From the NCBI RefSeq assembly GCF_001039355.2, contig NW_019773881.1, positions 620,905-642,058 on the forward strand: a stretch of DNA of 21,154 nucleotides, given 5' to 3'. This DNA is from Lingula anatina (taxonomy: Eukaryota; Brachiopoda; Lingulata; Lingulida; Lingulidae). This document shows, one piece after another, positions 7,970-19,352 of the stretch. The stretch's first letter is position 1. The number at the start of each line of letters is the position of its first letter. The notes beneath the pieces are model-generated. The model had not been told where the DNA came from. It searched no databases and worked only from the letters and a program-made list of their open reading frames with translations. The translations under genes and the position numbers were made by a program.

Positions 7970-9975
7970 CTGTGGATGTGTCGCTGGAGATCTTGATACC
8001 AAAGACCAAGCTTTGCAAACCATGTGTGTCCCAGTTCCAGGCCCTGCTATATAACCGGATGGTTACACTGGAACTGTTTATTGGAACATCTGAAGGAAGT
8101 GAATCGTTTGTCTGGTCAGCATAAAGAAGTCGCCTTGAGAGAAGAGGAGACGATCCTTCGAATATTTCCAGTTGAAAACGTTGCAGATTAAACTGTAAAA
8201 AACTGGATTGTGATATTCCGTCCAAGTTCAGAACGTATTGCACGCGTGCAATTAAAATAATATCACCCATGCTGTTTTCCGTGAGAATAATAAACCACAG
8301 TTCTGTCTTTAACAATGAGCATTTTGGAAGTTTTTTCGCAAATATTATCGACCCCATAAACGTCACTAGGCCATCCCACAGATTCTCGTTTGACCCTGGT
8401 ATTGAATGGTTTACTTCTTGGGTAAGCCACAACAGCATTTATCCCAACACCTCTGTTGTTAAGGAACTCGTTTCGTTTAATGATGTTTGATTTCACTACT
8501 GGTCCAATTAGTTCAATACCGTCAACCTGGACTGGATCACTCGTGAGTTCTGCATGATTATACTGGGGCTGAAAGACTGCACAGCTGTGCCGTACGTGTT
8601 CCCTTTGTATCCTGCATTAAAAACGTCTACAAAGAGCAATTCCGAAGGGCTAGTACTGACGTCATCTGATGCAAACACCAATCCATGCCAATAAGAACAA
8701 TAAGCTGTTTGGTATTGACAGCCAAAGGCAACCCTTTTTCCCTTTTCTCCCCTGGCAACTATCTGTCCCAGAACGAGGATCCCTTTGTCCCTTGCTGGCT
8801 TAATCCAAACACCAGGTTCAATGAAAACTTCAACACCAGGTAAAATAGTCCAATCTTCTTTTAGATAGAATGGAGAACCTGCTGCTTCTAATGTGATGGA
8901 CTTGTTCAGCCACCCGCCAAGGACGTTTCCTTGTGGAAGTCCCTCTGTGACGTCAGGAGTGTACACCATCTCGTTCGATCTTGACACAAATGGAAGTACT
9001 CGCACTTCCGGCAGATACATGTCATTGTGTGCGTCATAAGTACGTTTTCTCACGCAATGGGTATTTTCACATCCCCACGTGTTGTACCTGGCTTCAGTGG
9101 TGTCTGTCCATTTTGAAGCGCGAGTCTTGACATACACCTCTGTCTCTAGGCCAGGGTTTTGAAGCGTGTTGTTTTGAATGCAGACATTTCCATAACCATC
9201 TAAAACGAGTGCAGCTGACATTGGGGGCTGTGATGGCCGACGTTCACTGTTGCCGGATGAATAAGTGTTGTTAGCAATGACATTCCCTACCAGTCCAATG
9301 TTTGGTGTTTTACTTAGATCATAGGTTGTTTTCTCCATATTCATGACAACGATATGTCTGTAATGGTTACCGGCTATATCATTGTTCACAAATAGTATTG
9401 TCTTTTCATATCCCCGGTATAAGCTTATTGACCCATAGCTGTACTCATTGTCTATGATGTTATTCCCCGATACTGTCATATGTAGAGCACCACCACTGAT
9501 GTCAAGTACCTGATGTCTGTTATCAGTGATTTCGTTATTCAAGAACTGGATGTCCACATCTTTGGGGTTGTCATCCCTGACACTGTACTGTAACAATGTG
9601 TTCCTGGTATTTCTGATCTTACATCCATCAATAGTTAACTGTTCTCGATTTCCACGGTCATTATAAATATAAATCCGGTGTCATTGGAATATAAGGTTGT
9701 ATTTTTGATTGAGATGGCGAATAATGGTAACAGTTCATTCACCATTGGAACATTCGATACTTTGTATAACCAAGCGTTCATCAATCTGTAGTTTCCTACT
9801 ATGACGGAGTCTTTTATATCAACGCCGACTTGTCCCACATCAGGGTAGTCTGGATGTCTCCAGTCAGTCCGTATTCCATTGGTGTAACCCTGGTATTGGC
9901 CATATACTGCTGTGGAGGATCCGCTGATTATAACATTGTCCAATGATAAACTTGGTTTGTTTGGTGGCAGGTCGT
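7970..9975 (-). pseudogene. bark: Bark-like exon 5: long beta-helix region and second CUB-like domain
   Basis: This 2-kb exon runs from acceptor TTTTCAG (before 9975) to donor GTGTGT (at 7969, phase 1). It encodes beta-helix strands (IISGSSTAVYG, SVIVGNYRL, NNEITDNRHQVLDISGGAL and more), a WGCEN segment, a fresh repeat start (DWTILPGVEVFIEPGVWIK, GQIVARGEKGKRVAFG), another helix, then VYGVDNIC, a CUB-like region with LEIFEGSSP and SVTIRLYS. There are many N-x-S/T sites. Disruptions: frameshifts near 9660-9676, 8526-8532 and 8188-8202, and a TGA at 8265-8263 between HGKQHG and YYFNCTRAI. Between the breaks the frames stay open for 90-362 codons. Confidence 0.72.
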
Positions 9976-10258
9976 CTGAAAATTACTAATATAACTTGAT
10001 GATCACATCATAGATTATATCCCCTAAATATGTCATTATTTCGCCTTATTTGCGATCCTTAATCATTAATTCGTCTTCTTAGTGTGTATCAGTCTACATG
10101 GATTTTTGTGTTCCTAGCCAAGGTAATTAATATTGGACATAACGAACCCACCAACAGCACTTTAACGCCAAAAACCGGTGCTTTTACGTCATCTTCAAAA
10201 TGACCACACCTTATGTAGACAAATAATGTCCATGAATATGATTACATAATATCATTAC

Positions 10259-10461
10259 AGCCGATATATTAAGTTGCCACTTGTGTAGAGAGGAGACGGC
10301 ATGTTCACCTCGGCACCGTACATATTCACTCTCTCCAACCGCCTTGAGGACGAACTGTTTCCGTCAAATATATCCAGTATGTTGTTATATGTATACCAAC
10401 GTGTCCTTATATATAGTACGCGCACCGCCAAAATATATCCTGGTTTTTGACTTCGAAACAC
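10259..10461 (-). pseudogene. bark: Bark-like exon 4: CUB-like domain half
   Basis: The acceptor CATATAG lies just before 10461. The frame VFRSQKPGYILAVRVLY, then LDIFDGNSSSSRRL, then LYTSGNLIYRL matches the CUB pattern (glycine-aromatic strand, x-x-IxDG, later SSGN-x-x-x-x-R). The 3' end is uncertain. A GT at 10258-10257 (GTAATG) is the nearest usable donor and leaves two bases, while exon 5 needs one, so the phases do not match. An indel in this exon, a lost donor or a small missed exon would each explain it. Confidence 0.55.
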
Positions 10462-10712
10462 CTATATGATGGAACACAGCAAATTAAAACACATGTTTTA
10501 TGAAACAACGTCGCTTGCGTAACTCTATAACCTACCCGTGTACTTAAATAATTCAACGCTTGAGCTGAATGATTATTTACTCAAAATGTAAAGATGTATG
10601 GCCAGAAACTTTTGTGTAACGTTCTTTTTACAATATAGGCTACGCGTTGAACAAGCCAATTCTTAAATATGACAAATCAGTGTAAAGGTCTAATAAGTAT
10701 CGAGTGGCCTAC

Positions 10713-11252
10713 CTGAGAACAGGAAGACCTTGACCCCAGATGAAGGTCTGTACTGTCAAAGCTGACTATGTTCATCAGGAACCGTTGTTTCCGACAGTTG
10801 ACACATCTTATAGGAAGGCAGCAGGAATGTTCTGTTGTAATATACACCTGCTTTATGGGCATTAGCAATCTGGACATTGTCCAGTGCCAGTTTACCACCA
10901 TAGCTTCTGAAGGAAACGCCGTTGCCCATGCTGTCCTCAATTTTACTATTGTTGATCGCCGCATGTCTAGTTAAATCTCTGAGTAGAACACCATTACCGA
11001 TGACATTTGTGATGTTCAGGTTATCAAGCACAGGTGGGATTCCGCTAACAGATATGGCTGCTGTATCATTTGAATGTGTCCCGATGTTAGGAAGACCAGC
11101 GAATTCGATGTCGACATATTGGAGATCACTTATTCCTTTCACGGAGGAGTTTGTCACCAGCTCTATGCCAGACCAGTACTTGGCTGTTTCGTTGGCAATC
11201 CCACGATAACCAGAGAAACCTGAGCACTGCAGCCACACGTCTTGACTGTGAA
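10713..11252 (-). pseudogene. bark: Bark-like exon 3: SRCR end and beta-helix repeats
   Basis: The acceptor GCATTTCAG lies just before 11252 and the donor GTAGGC begins at 10712. The first codons give HSQDVWLQCSG, which completes the SRCR domain begun in exon 2 (phase 1 junction, HNC-x-HSxDV pattern). The rest is parallel beta-helix: short strands with N-x-S/T turns, such as DNLNITNVIGNGVLL, NSKIEDSMGNGVSF and DNVQIANAHKAGVYYNRTF. The frame shifts near 10778-10790, after which FLMNIVSFDSTDL reads on to the donor and ends SSCSQ in phase 0. Exon 4 continues in phase 0, which supports the shifted frame being the true one there. Confidence 0.75.
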
Positions 11253-14034
11253 CTGAAATGCCGTACTAGGATTAAGAATGTGTACATTTACCCCGTGGAC
11301 CATTTGAAGATTACACTGCGATTAATGCGGTGGAAAATACAATAGAGAGAGTGTATAATGATAGGGTCGCTTAACGATTGTTGACGGCATATAGTAACTA
11401 GCCTAATCCCCTGGTCGCCTGGGTAGCCACGCCCCCTTAGAGTACTTATGTAAACAAACGGTACCCCGTAGCGAACTATCCTTTTGGTCAACAGCTTCGC
11501 GCGTGCAGCTGATTACCGTGTATGTATGTAGTGGCACTATAGCTAACTGCATATTAATTTGTGCTAGCCGTTATTTGATTCATTCTGCTGTGTCGGATGT
11601 TGTGGATCAGCCCACTGGTTCGTTGACTTATGTTTTTCTGAAGATTGATAGTGCAGATTTTGAGTGCTTAAGTATTTACCCTCCTTCTAACAAGAGAAAG
11701 GGGAAGGGAGATAAAAAGAGAGAGTGTCAAATGAAACGGGTAATGAGTAATACATTATATTAAATAAAGGGACTCGCGGTGGAAGAAACGATAGACTGTT
11801 TTGCATAAAGGTATGCCATTATAATCCGACATGGCCCATAACATGATCCATAACATGACTCATTGTTGTATGCCTTATATTTGTGCCGACTTATATTTTA
11901 CTCTCGTTCATTTCGTGAAACTATTTCCTTGAATAAAGTTTTGCCTGTATAAATTAACTTTGTGACATGAAGTAATTAATAAAACGCACCTGTTGAAAAG
12001 GGGGCGTTTCGTAACTAATAAAGGTTCACTATTCAGAAAAATATCGTCGCCGTTCGTCGCCGCTACCTTCAGGAAAGCGTACCCTCCGCGTGGATCACCG
12101 GCATTTTTGATTATCTGACAAATTAGGGCAATTTACGTTTTAGCTAATAATTCTGAATTTACTAATATTTTGGACTAAATTCGATGTCAGATTCATAGCA
12201 ATGACGGAGAGCCGACAGAGTAACTGTTTAATTTTCTAAACTAATCAAACTAGAACGCGTGGCGATAAAATGTGTCGCTAGATCTTGTAAACACTCAGCG
12301 AAATGCACCTAGTGACTATATTCAATGTGCCGTCACTTAATTGCTTTCTCGATTTCATTAATTGACGATAGTAATTGCAGATAACAAGGAAGAGGAAATG
12401 CTGAAGACAAAACAACGTCGGGTCTTTGTGTGACTTTCTCCCTAAACACTTTTTATGTTGCTGTCAAAGAAAAAGGAGTCTAGATAGCGATTATTTAAAC
12501 CACTGCTGCTGCTTTTGCAGGTAGACTTCCTCGTTTATCATTTAAATGCTCCCCTCCCCCAGCAGACCCAACTTGATGCATGTACGTCTTGGTAGCTATA
12601 GTACAGATCTTGGTTCAAGTAATGAAAGGTTTAAGCACAAAACGATAATTTGAGGCTATTTTTTCATTCAAGACAAAATAAAGTATCTATGGTGTGTGAC
12701 AATAGGGACTTTACAAAGCTTAATTTGTCCTTAAATATATATTCCAGTAGCATAGGCGAGCGACGTAATTGTAACCTCAACTTGAGGTATCCTCGATGAA
12801 AGCGGAGTACAAAAATTAACTTTTTTAAATATCGATTACAACATGCTGTACAATGATATTGAGACTAAAGGGTTTAATGGACTTCTTTGCCTTAAAAGCA
12901 ATTCATTTCAAAATTAAAAGAAACAGTTTTTTTCGGGGAGCGCGGGTAGACAGTTTACGTCAGGTGATTCGTTAAAGTCGAGGAGTGTTTCACTATCAAA
13001 TGTGTAAATCATATATGTCATAAAACACTATAAGAAAGTTTTTTGTTACGATCTGCAACATTTGTTCATTTATATAGCAGGGCGAAGTTAAAGCCAGAGG
13101 TAAATAGAACCTAATACCGTAATCCTCCTCGTCCATTTATTTAAATCGTATCAAAACGTTTGATACACAATGTTCATTAAATTCATAATTTTGGCGATTT
13201 ATTAAAACCATATTGGTACATAAAAGTTTAAGATTAGCATAAGTTAAGCAACAACCAGTATGAAGAACAACACCCTTTTTAAATGAGGCAAGACACCCTC
13301 TTCACACTGATTATAACCTTGAGAAAGACATTATGCAACTTAAGGCAAAGGAGTTATGCGAAGTTCTTTCATCTCGTGTGTGAATACAACACATTCTTTG
13401 TCACTTTTACAAGACAATGGAGGCGAGCAAGTAGAGTAATTACAATACACAATAAAAAGGACATTAGTATAGAAAGCTTACTTCGGGTCAGCCCTTTGCT
13501 TGTTCGAATGAAAGAGATAGATATCGCGCCGCGACTCCCTTTATTAAACCTTCGTGTGTTTGTGTAAAAGTGTGAAAGACAGGCAACGGTCTTTAGTCGC
13601 TGTTGATATTGTTCGCGATTAATATTGAAGTATAACTCCTTCGCCTGCATGTAAACGTGTTACTTTTTCCTCATGTTCTCTTTATTTCTTTTAGGTGGTT
13701 GAGACAATGGGATGAGATCGATAAAAGTAAAGGTTAATCTAAACAATTAGATGCGATATTTGTGAAATGACTTATTAAGTGATGTGTATTTACCTAGCAT
13801 GTTTAAATTCTTGAATTTCTAATTTGTTAAATCTTTCATACACGGCCTCATATATGTATTACTCTCAGGCCTTCGATATTATTGTGTTACCTGGGACTCC
13901 TGGAAACCTGAAGCACAGGTCTACGGTATTAAACAACATGACGACATGCATACTATTATGAAATTGGGGAATTGGTATACTCGACGTTATTGTTCACAGG
14001 TTATTTTGTATACAATTGACTCATTTCACACATA
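11253..14034 (-). other. Intron 2 of the Bark-like gene, proximal part; no gene seen
   Basis: This is AT-rich intron sequence. Open frames at 11503-11763 and 13283-13650 (both strands) have no domain and low-complexity codon use, so I do not call them. A short direct repeat CGTCGCCGTTCGTCGCCG sits at about 12045-12062. Nothing else is recognised. Confidence 0.45.
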
Positions 14035-15706
14035 CGCTCTTGCTCAAAATGGTTGGTACACGGAAATTTTGGGATGCATTTCGCCCTGTTTCTTTCATTA
14101 TTATTAATACCAAAATTATACCGCTTATATTGCTAAATATGTGAAGCTGGAGGATTAGCAAAGTAAAAGAGAAACAAACAATGCAAATGTAAGAAAAGCG
14201 TTTATTTATTTAGGTTTTTTTTTCCCTCATGCCCCTCAGAATGAGTATGTTTTTACGCAACAGTAACAAGTGAAAATTTAAACATAAATTTGAATTGTGA
14301 TCGACAATCAAGATGAAATTTGGGTAGATTGTCACAAAAACTCTTCAGACTAAGTTATTAATCTCAGTAGGGGGAACGCTCCACCGCAAGCTTGGATAAT
14401 GGCCGCCAGACGGCGTGGAATACTGTGAAGTTGAGTCACTGCTCTTTGGAGAGGAATTGTGGTACTTTCAACTTGAAGGGCATCTCGAAGTTGATCTAAA
14501 TTTGCAGCGGGAGGGTTTCTCCTTTGAATAGCACTACCAAGTTCGTCCCAATTGAGTATACATCTGGGCTGCTTGCTGGCTGTAGCATCTGCTGAATGTT
14601 GTTTGGCGGATATAGTCGTTAGTTTAGCGGGTTGTATGGGGAGTTGCATTGTCATGTTGCAATCCAAAATTTGTGTCTGTATATCCCTCTTGCGAACGGT
14701 TCCAGGTTCTGTTGGAGAATGTCCCTGTATCTGGCAGCGTTACGGTTTCCATCCAGAGGAAGCAATGGGCAAATACCGTTGCTGCAAATGGCACCCCAAA
14801 TATGTACGGAACCACCTCCTCCAGCTATTGTTTCTTGGATATTTTCAGTCAACAAGCATTCTCCAATGAGACTATAGCTACGCACTCTCATTCCTCCATC
14901 TGTTGGATACAGTAGAAAACGGGACTCATCAGCAAACACCCTGAGATTCCAATGTTGGACCGTAAGGTTACGGTTCTGCCGCGCCCACTGCAGCCTATTT
15001 GCTCGATGGGCAGGTGTCAGGCGTGGTTTCTCCACCATTATTCTTGAAGCGTAGACATGTTCCAACAGCCTGCGGTTTACTTTCTGGCGAGACAATCGAG
15101 CCAAACGTCGGGCCTGTAGCTCCAAGGCAATGGCTTTGGCAGGTTTTGTCCACTTTCTTCTTGCCAGGTTAATGATGACACGATCACTTCTGGTGTTTCC
15201 ACCTCGCGGTCTACCCGTAGATTTCACAGGTGTCACATTTCCTGTCACTGCCCTTCTCCTCAAGATTCTATTCACAGTTTTCCTGTCCACACACAAACGT
15301 CTGGCTATAATCTCAAATTCTTTCTCGCCCATATCTGCATATGCAACCATCTGGTGTCGCATTACCATATTGGTAGGACGCGGCATGGTCTCAGTAATCG
15401 GTAGACACAGTTACTAATATGCAAACCTCCGCGAAAATTGACAGAACATGACAAACGCACCCTACCCCACCAGCACTGTACCAAAACTCTGTGACATGTT
15501 TCACACACCACAGACATTCCAGTCATAACCAATGGAGAGTGACTGATTGAAAAGTGTTCATAATACACATACATCTTACTTAATGTCGTGCCAGTTGCTG
15601 CAACGACTAATTTTTCGCACCAATTGTTGCGTTTTAGAAATATGAGTAACATATCCCAAAAAGTGAAGTTATTTTTGACGTGTACCAAACATTTTGGGGA
15701 ATAGTG
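14035..15706 (-). mobile_element. Tc1/mariner transposon, full length with TA duplications, coding-dead
   Basis: The element is 1672 bases and flanked by TA on both sides (14033-14034 and 15707-15708), as expected from Tc1/mariner insertion. The outer ends pair as inverted repeats: CAAAATGGTTGGTACACG at 14045-14062 matches the reverse complement of 15679-15696 in 17 of 18 bases, and similarity extends outward to the TA (about 15 of 19). The transposase lies on the minus strand (15386 to about 14350) and is broken. It sits in intron 2 of the Bark-like gene, in the same orientation as the host gene. Confidence 0.85.
14350..15386 (-). pseudogene. Tc1-like transposase, frame-shifted
   Basis: From the ATG at 15386 the first 244 residues stay open. 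They contain a helix-turn-helix DNA-binding region (about 10-45), the GRPR hook (58-61) between the two DNA-binding halves, the RLTPAHRANRLQWA block (122-135), and the first catalytic aspartate, D153 in FADESRF. A frameshift near 14670-14700 moves to another frame holding GLQHDNATPHTTR (second catalytic Asp), which stops at TAA 14626-14624. The C-terminus reads in a third frame as NWDELGSAIQRR and PPAANLDQLRDALQ. The SPDLNPIE-type motif with the third catalytic acid is degraded: one frame reads SSPDVYSIGTNL, so the glutamate is gone. An intact family member is about 340 residues. This copy is inactive, though its ends could still be mobilised in trans. Confidence 0.85.
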
Positions 15707-16078
15707 TATCTGAAAGTTGTTTATTAGTTGCTAATTAGTAATAGGAGAACGAGAAGCAAGTGGAACGTCTTGATAAAACTGTTTATTAACACATGGTATG
15801 CAGATCATTGCAGAAAGGATCAAAAGATCAAATGGATGAGTACACAACCCCAACAACTACAGTAGTCACATTGTAGTCTATTGGGAACAAAGACAAAAAA
15901 CAGTTTGGAAGAGCTAGGTTCAAACGTTCCAGATAAAATATCAAAACCCGAAGCCCTCTCAGGATCAACTCAGACCACAATATCACTTGTGAAATGAATG
16001 AAAGGCAATCTGGTTGAAGAAAGTCATCTGTTTAAAGATTAGACTGATGCGCTCTCTAATACGCCTATTGCTGTTATG
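15707..16078. other. Intron sequence, nothing recognised
   Basis: This stretch lies between the Tc1 element and the foldback repeats. No open frame or repeat stands out, apart from GATGCGCTCTC at 16047-16057, which pairs with GAGAGCGCATTC at 16084-16095 at the edge of the next element. Confidence 0.4.
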
Positions 16079-16565
16079 CCTCTGAGAGCGCATTCAGAAC
16101 AGCTGATTAGGAGTGCATTCACAAGAGATGATGACTAACTGATCTGCCTACTAAATATGGCCGACCCAACTTAAAAGCGATGTCGACAGTCCCCGACGAC
16201 CTCCCCGCCTCAACACGCGACGTCGCTGCAATTAAACCTTGGAGCCAAGATTTGATCCGTTTTATGGCGCGTGTGGAGGCAAGGAAGCCACCGGAGAATT
16301 AGCAGCATCTCTTTGTATGTAAGGTCGGCCATATTCAGTCGGTGGATCAGTAAGTTCCCTGATCATCTGTTATGAATGCGTTCAGAACAGTGGACTAACA
16401 GATTCGCGGGATAAATTATGGCCGACTCACTTGAAAGCTTGTTGCGTAATCCCCGAGGGGAATTTATTCAGTATCTATTCGGGGATCAACTAGCAAGCTT
16501 TCAAGTCGGTTGCCATATTTGATCTGCAGATCTGTTAGTCCGCTAGTCTGAATGCGCCTCTAAGA
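16079..16565. mobile_element. Nested foldback (MITE-like) palindromic elements
   Basis: Two palindromes interlock. The second half (16375-16560) has arms of about 80 bases: the left arm includes TGGACTAACAGAT, ATGGCCGACTCACTTGAAAG and TAATCCCCGA; the right arm (16479-16555) is its imperfect reverse complement. The first half (16112-16382) has about 60-base arms: TGCATTCACAAGAGATGATG, AACTGATC and AAATATGGCCGACC on the left, mirrored at 16321-16380. The outer tip GAGAGCGCATTCAGAACAG (16084-16102) matches GAATGCGTTCAGAACAG (16374-16390) directly and the right tip (about 16543-16563) in reverse. This suggests one element inserted in another of the same family. No protein is coded. Confidence 0.72.
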
Positions 16566-16957
16566 CAAGGACACTAACATCTTAGACCCTAATTAAAACA
16601 GCAGGAAGTGCAGGTCATAGGAGCCGGGTTTCACGAAAAAGTTATTTTGCATCAACTACACAAAGCGCGATATCAATATGGAGTTTAAGGTAAGACATGG
16701 AAATAAGCGAAGGAAGCTTAGGAAGACCTACAGACCAATGTAAAACAGTTCAAATTGAATTGGTACAGGCACTTGACAAGATCGTCAGGGCTTACCAAGA
16801 TCATCCTGCGTGAAAGAGTCTGATAAACTTACATGAGTAAGCAGGTTGCAGTCTTGAATTTCATTAACACAATTACCCTTTAATAGATTGTGCATCATAC
16901 AGTTGATCTCACATTGCTCTATATTCGACTTATGTATAAATTATGATAGTGGTTTTG
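16566..16957. other. Intron sequence, nothing recognised
   Basis: AT-rich spacer between the foldback elements and the older Tc1-like relic. No open frame of note and no repeat found by eye. Confidence 0.4.
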
Positions 16958-18232
16958 GTTTGAGCCGGTGGGGCAGGAATGGTTGTTCTATAGGAATGGA
17001 TGTCCGGGGTCACATATGATTAGTACATGCTACATGTAGGGTTAGTTGCACAGGCTTAAATTTTTTAAATTGAGTATTTCAGTTTTTAAGGCATGCCTAG
17101 GTAAAAATGCGTTCTTTAAAAAACTCAGATCTCATATAAGATATGTGAATGAAGACGTGTGTAGTCAGGTGTGTCGCTACGAATTAACTGATCACCATGT
17201 TTGTTGCATTGCTGCATTGTGTGATATGCAGTGATTTAATTGGGTAGTGCTCCTTTGGGCTGATCAGAGATTGGTTTAGGCGAAGCATGGTTCTGTCAAA
17301 AAAGTATCCATATGATGGCAACTACTGCATAGAAGAATTTGACATAATGCATGCAAGCGGTCGGTTTTGCAGTGCGTAAAATGGGGTTAAGCGGTGTTAA
17401 ACAAAAACATTTATTCTATGCCTATCATTTAACTATCATTTGATAGGGGGACCTTAGGAACAATTTTAGGGTGCACGTTGAAATTACCGGTTCACACAGA
17501 GCACTCTTTATAGCAGATAACTTACATAACCAAGGAAATGAGCAGCTACCTTGGTCATCAGAATCGCCATATTCGAACCAAATAGACAATATGTGGGCAG
17601 GTTATTACTCGCCGAATCAACGGCCTATATGTCCTACAACAAAACTGAACCAAACTGGACAAGTTTTGACCGATGCCGATGCCTGGAATGTTATTCTTGG
17701 TGAAACTCTAAAAACCTATCCCAAGAGTGGCCTTAATTGCCGCTTCAAAGCCTTGGTACGTACGAGCCAGATGAGGTCAGTGCGTACGGTAATAGCAACC
17801 ATTGCTGTGACTAGACACTGTAATGAGGGTCCTTTGTAGTGCGTGTAACTATTTAAAAGACGATAATTTGGAAAATGGGGAGATAAAATTCTCGTTTTTA
17901 ATGTTTGTCGTGTGACATAGAATAGGCAATGCATTTTTAATTGCTTCACTGGCAAATTCAATTAATGAACTGATGTCACAATGACATAAAAGATATTAAA
18001 AGTTATAAAAACAGATTTTAATCCTTGTTTCCATTTATCAGTCAGCAAAATAGGAAAAAACTGTGTGGCAGGAATGGTGGTCCTATAGGAATGGAAGTCC
18101 ATATTATTAGTACAGGTTATGGTTAGTCGTCGTATAAAGGTAAGTATATGGGACGAATGTCACCTGTACAAAATAACGGGGAGAGGACTACGGTTCCTAA
18201 CGGACTTCCATTCCTGTCACTCCGGTCCAAAC
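16958..18232 (+). mobile_element. Degraded Tc1-like relic with ~48-bp inverted ends
   Basis: The segment at 16958-17005 (GTTTGAGCCGGTGGGGCAGG onward) resembles the reverse complement of 18185-18232 (GTTTGGACCGGAGTGACAGG onward). The first 25 bases agree at about 20, and similarity continues to GTCC at the inner edge. A third, direct copy (18067-18100, GGCAGGAATGGTGGTCCTAT onward) lies just inside the right end, so the right end may itself be a small derivative element. Between the ends is a transposase relic (17471-17839). No clear TA duplication is seen at these exact limits, so the borders are approximate. Confidence 0.5.
17471..17839 (+). pseudogene. Tc1/mariner-like transposase C-terminal relic
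   Basis: The frame has no proper start (it opens with GTG after a TAG at 17444). It reads ALFIADNLHNQ, then LPWSSESPYSNQIDNMW, then AWNVILGETL and a basic tail. This follows the D-N-x-x-x-H, L-P-W-P-S-x-S-P-D-x-N-P-I-E-N-x-W and W-x-x-I pattern of Tc1/mariner catalytic domains. The third acid is Asp in place of Glu, and only about 22 residues separate it from the preceding Asp where Tc1 families have 34 or more, so an internal deletion is likely. The match is by motif reading; a search with the translated frame would decide it. Confidence 0.5.
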
Positions 18233-19352
18233 TGACATTCAGCTCCTCTATATTGTTCTAACTGTAAATTGATATTACATTATCTCCATTCCTTAACTAT
18301 AGATTACTAACAACAGAAAGACAGACAATAGCTGTATGATACTTTATCATTTTGGTTCCCATGCAAAGACATGCCCAAGGACAGGGTTACCAGCAGCTAA
18401 GGTGAACAGGGCAGGCCTTTCTTAAAGCATGTTCCATATCTGCACGGTATATATGACAGTAATATTACCTCAGCCTAACATTGAATATTGCCACGAGAAA
18501 CCAGGCAGAATTTATTGATACTTGTGTTGACGCCCCCTCTGCTGTTAGCAACATCCTGGATCTGCCACTATACATATTATAACAGAGCGGTATAGAAATC
18601 ATGATAACCTTTTACAAACTACCTGATAAAAAATCAAATGGTCAACCTCTTACATTTCACATCGGTATATAGCTTCATGTCTTCATTGTAAGTAATGTTT
18701 AAGAACGTACCAACAACAGCTATTTGAAACCAGAATGAGTGCATGTCGCACGTGGAGTAAATGGTCCAAATTCCATCATCGGTACAACACAATACTGGTA
18801 AAACAGAAAATGATTTGTGTTGTTTTCCTTTCTAGCAGACTTGTGACCACAGTTCACTTTTTGTCTTTTTTGGTAAAAAGTTCTGTCTGACTGTCTAACT
18901 AATTAAGTTTGTCTAACTTCCTCCAGTTGTCAGGAATGTATCAAACACTGCACAAAGAGAACTTTTGCAATCACTTAAAGACACAAAATACTAGTGATAT
19001 TAATACCTGAACTTACATTATTTTCCATCTAATTCATGTGCAAACTTTCATGTTCGAAATAAAATGGACAAATAAACAAACAAAAAAAAATAGGTTAAAA
19101 TAAATGTTCACATGATGTAGACACAGTCGTCTGTAAAAGTGTCGAGTTTATCTTTTCTGTGGTTAGCAGTGAAAAAAGGACCTGATTATTAAGTTTAATA
19201 TTTTCGTGATAGATCACTCTGACAATCACCAAACAAAGAAACATCCCTGACATTGGCCTTAGGCTATTATAAAAGATTACACAATTGCAATATCATGGTT
19301 CTCAAAAGTGGTAAATACATGAATAAAGATAACAGGTAAGTAAGATACTCAC
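18233..19352 (-). other. Intron 2 distal part, no gene seen
   Basis: This runs from the relic's right end up to the donor of Bark-like exon 2. It is AT-rich, with a poly-A run at 19081-19090. No open frame with a recognisable domain was found on either strand. Confidence 0.45.

Noticed and set aside
11503-11763. 86-codon plus-strand open frame in intron 2
   Set aside because: No domain, no splice context and a basic low-complexity tail; most likely chance.
13283-13650. Overlapping open frames on both strands in intron 2
   Set aside because: Neither strand gives a recognisable motif, and the Thr/Arg-rich make-up looks like translated non-coding sequence.
14552-14915. Plus-strand open frames over the Tc1 element
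   Set aside because: They are antisense to recognisable transposase motifs.
15362-15688. 108-codon minus-strand open frame upstream of the transposase
   Set aside because: It covers the element's terminal region, has no domain, and overlaps the transposase start in another frame.
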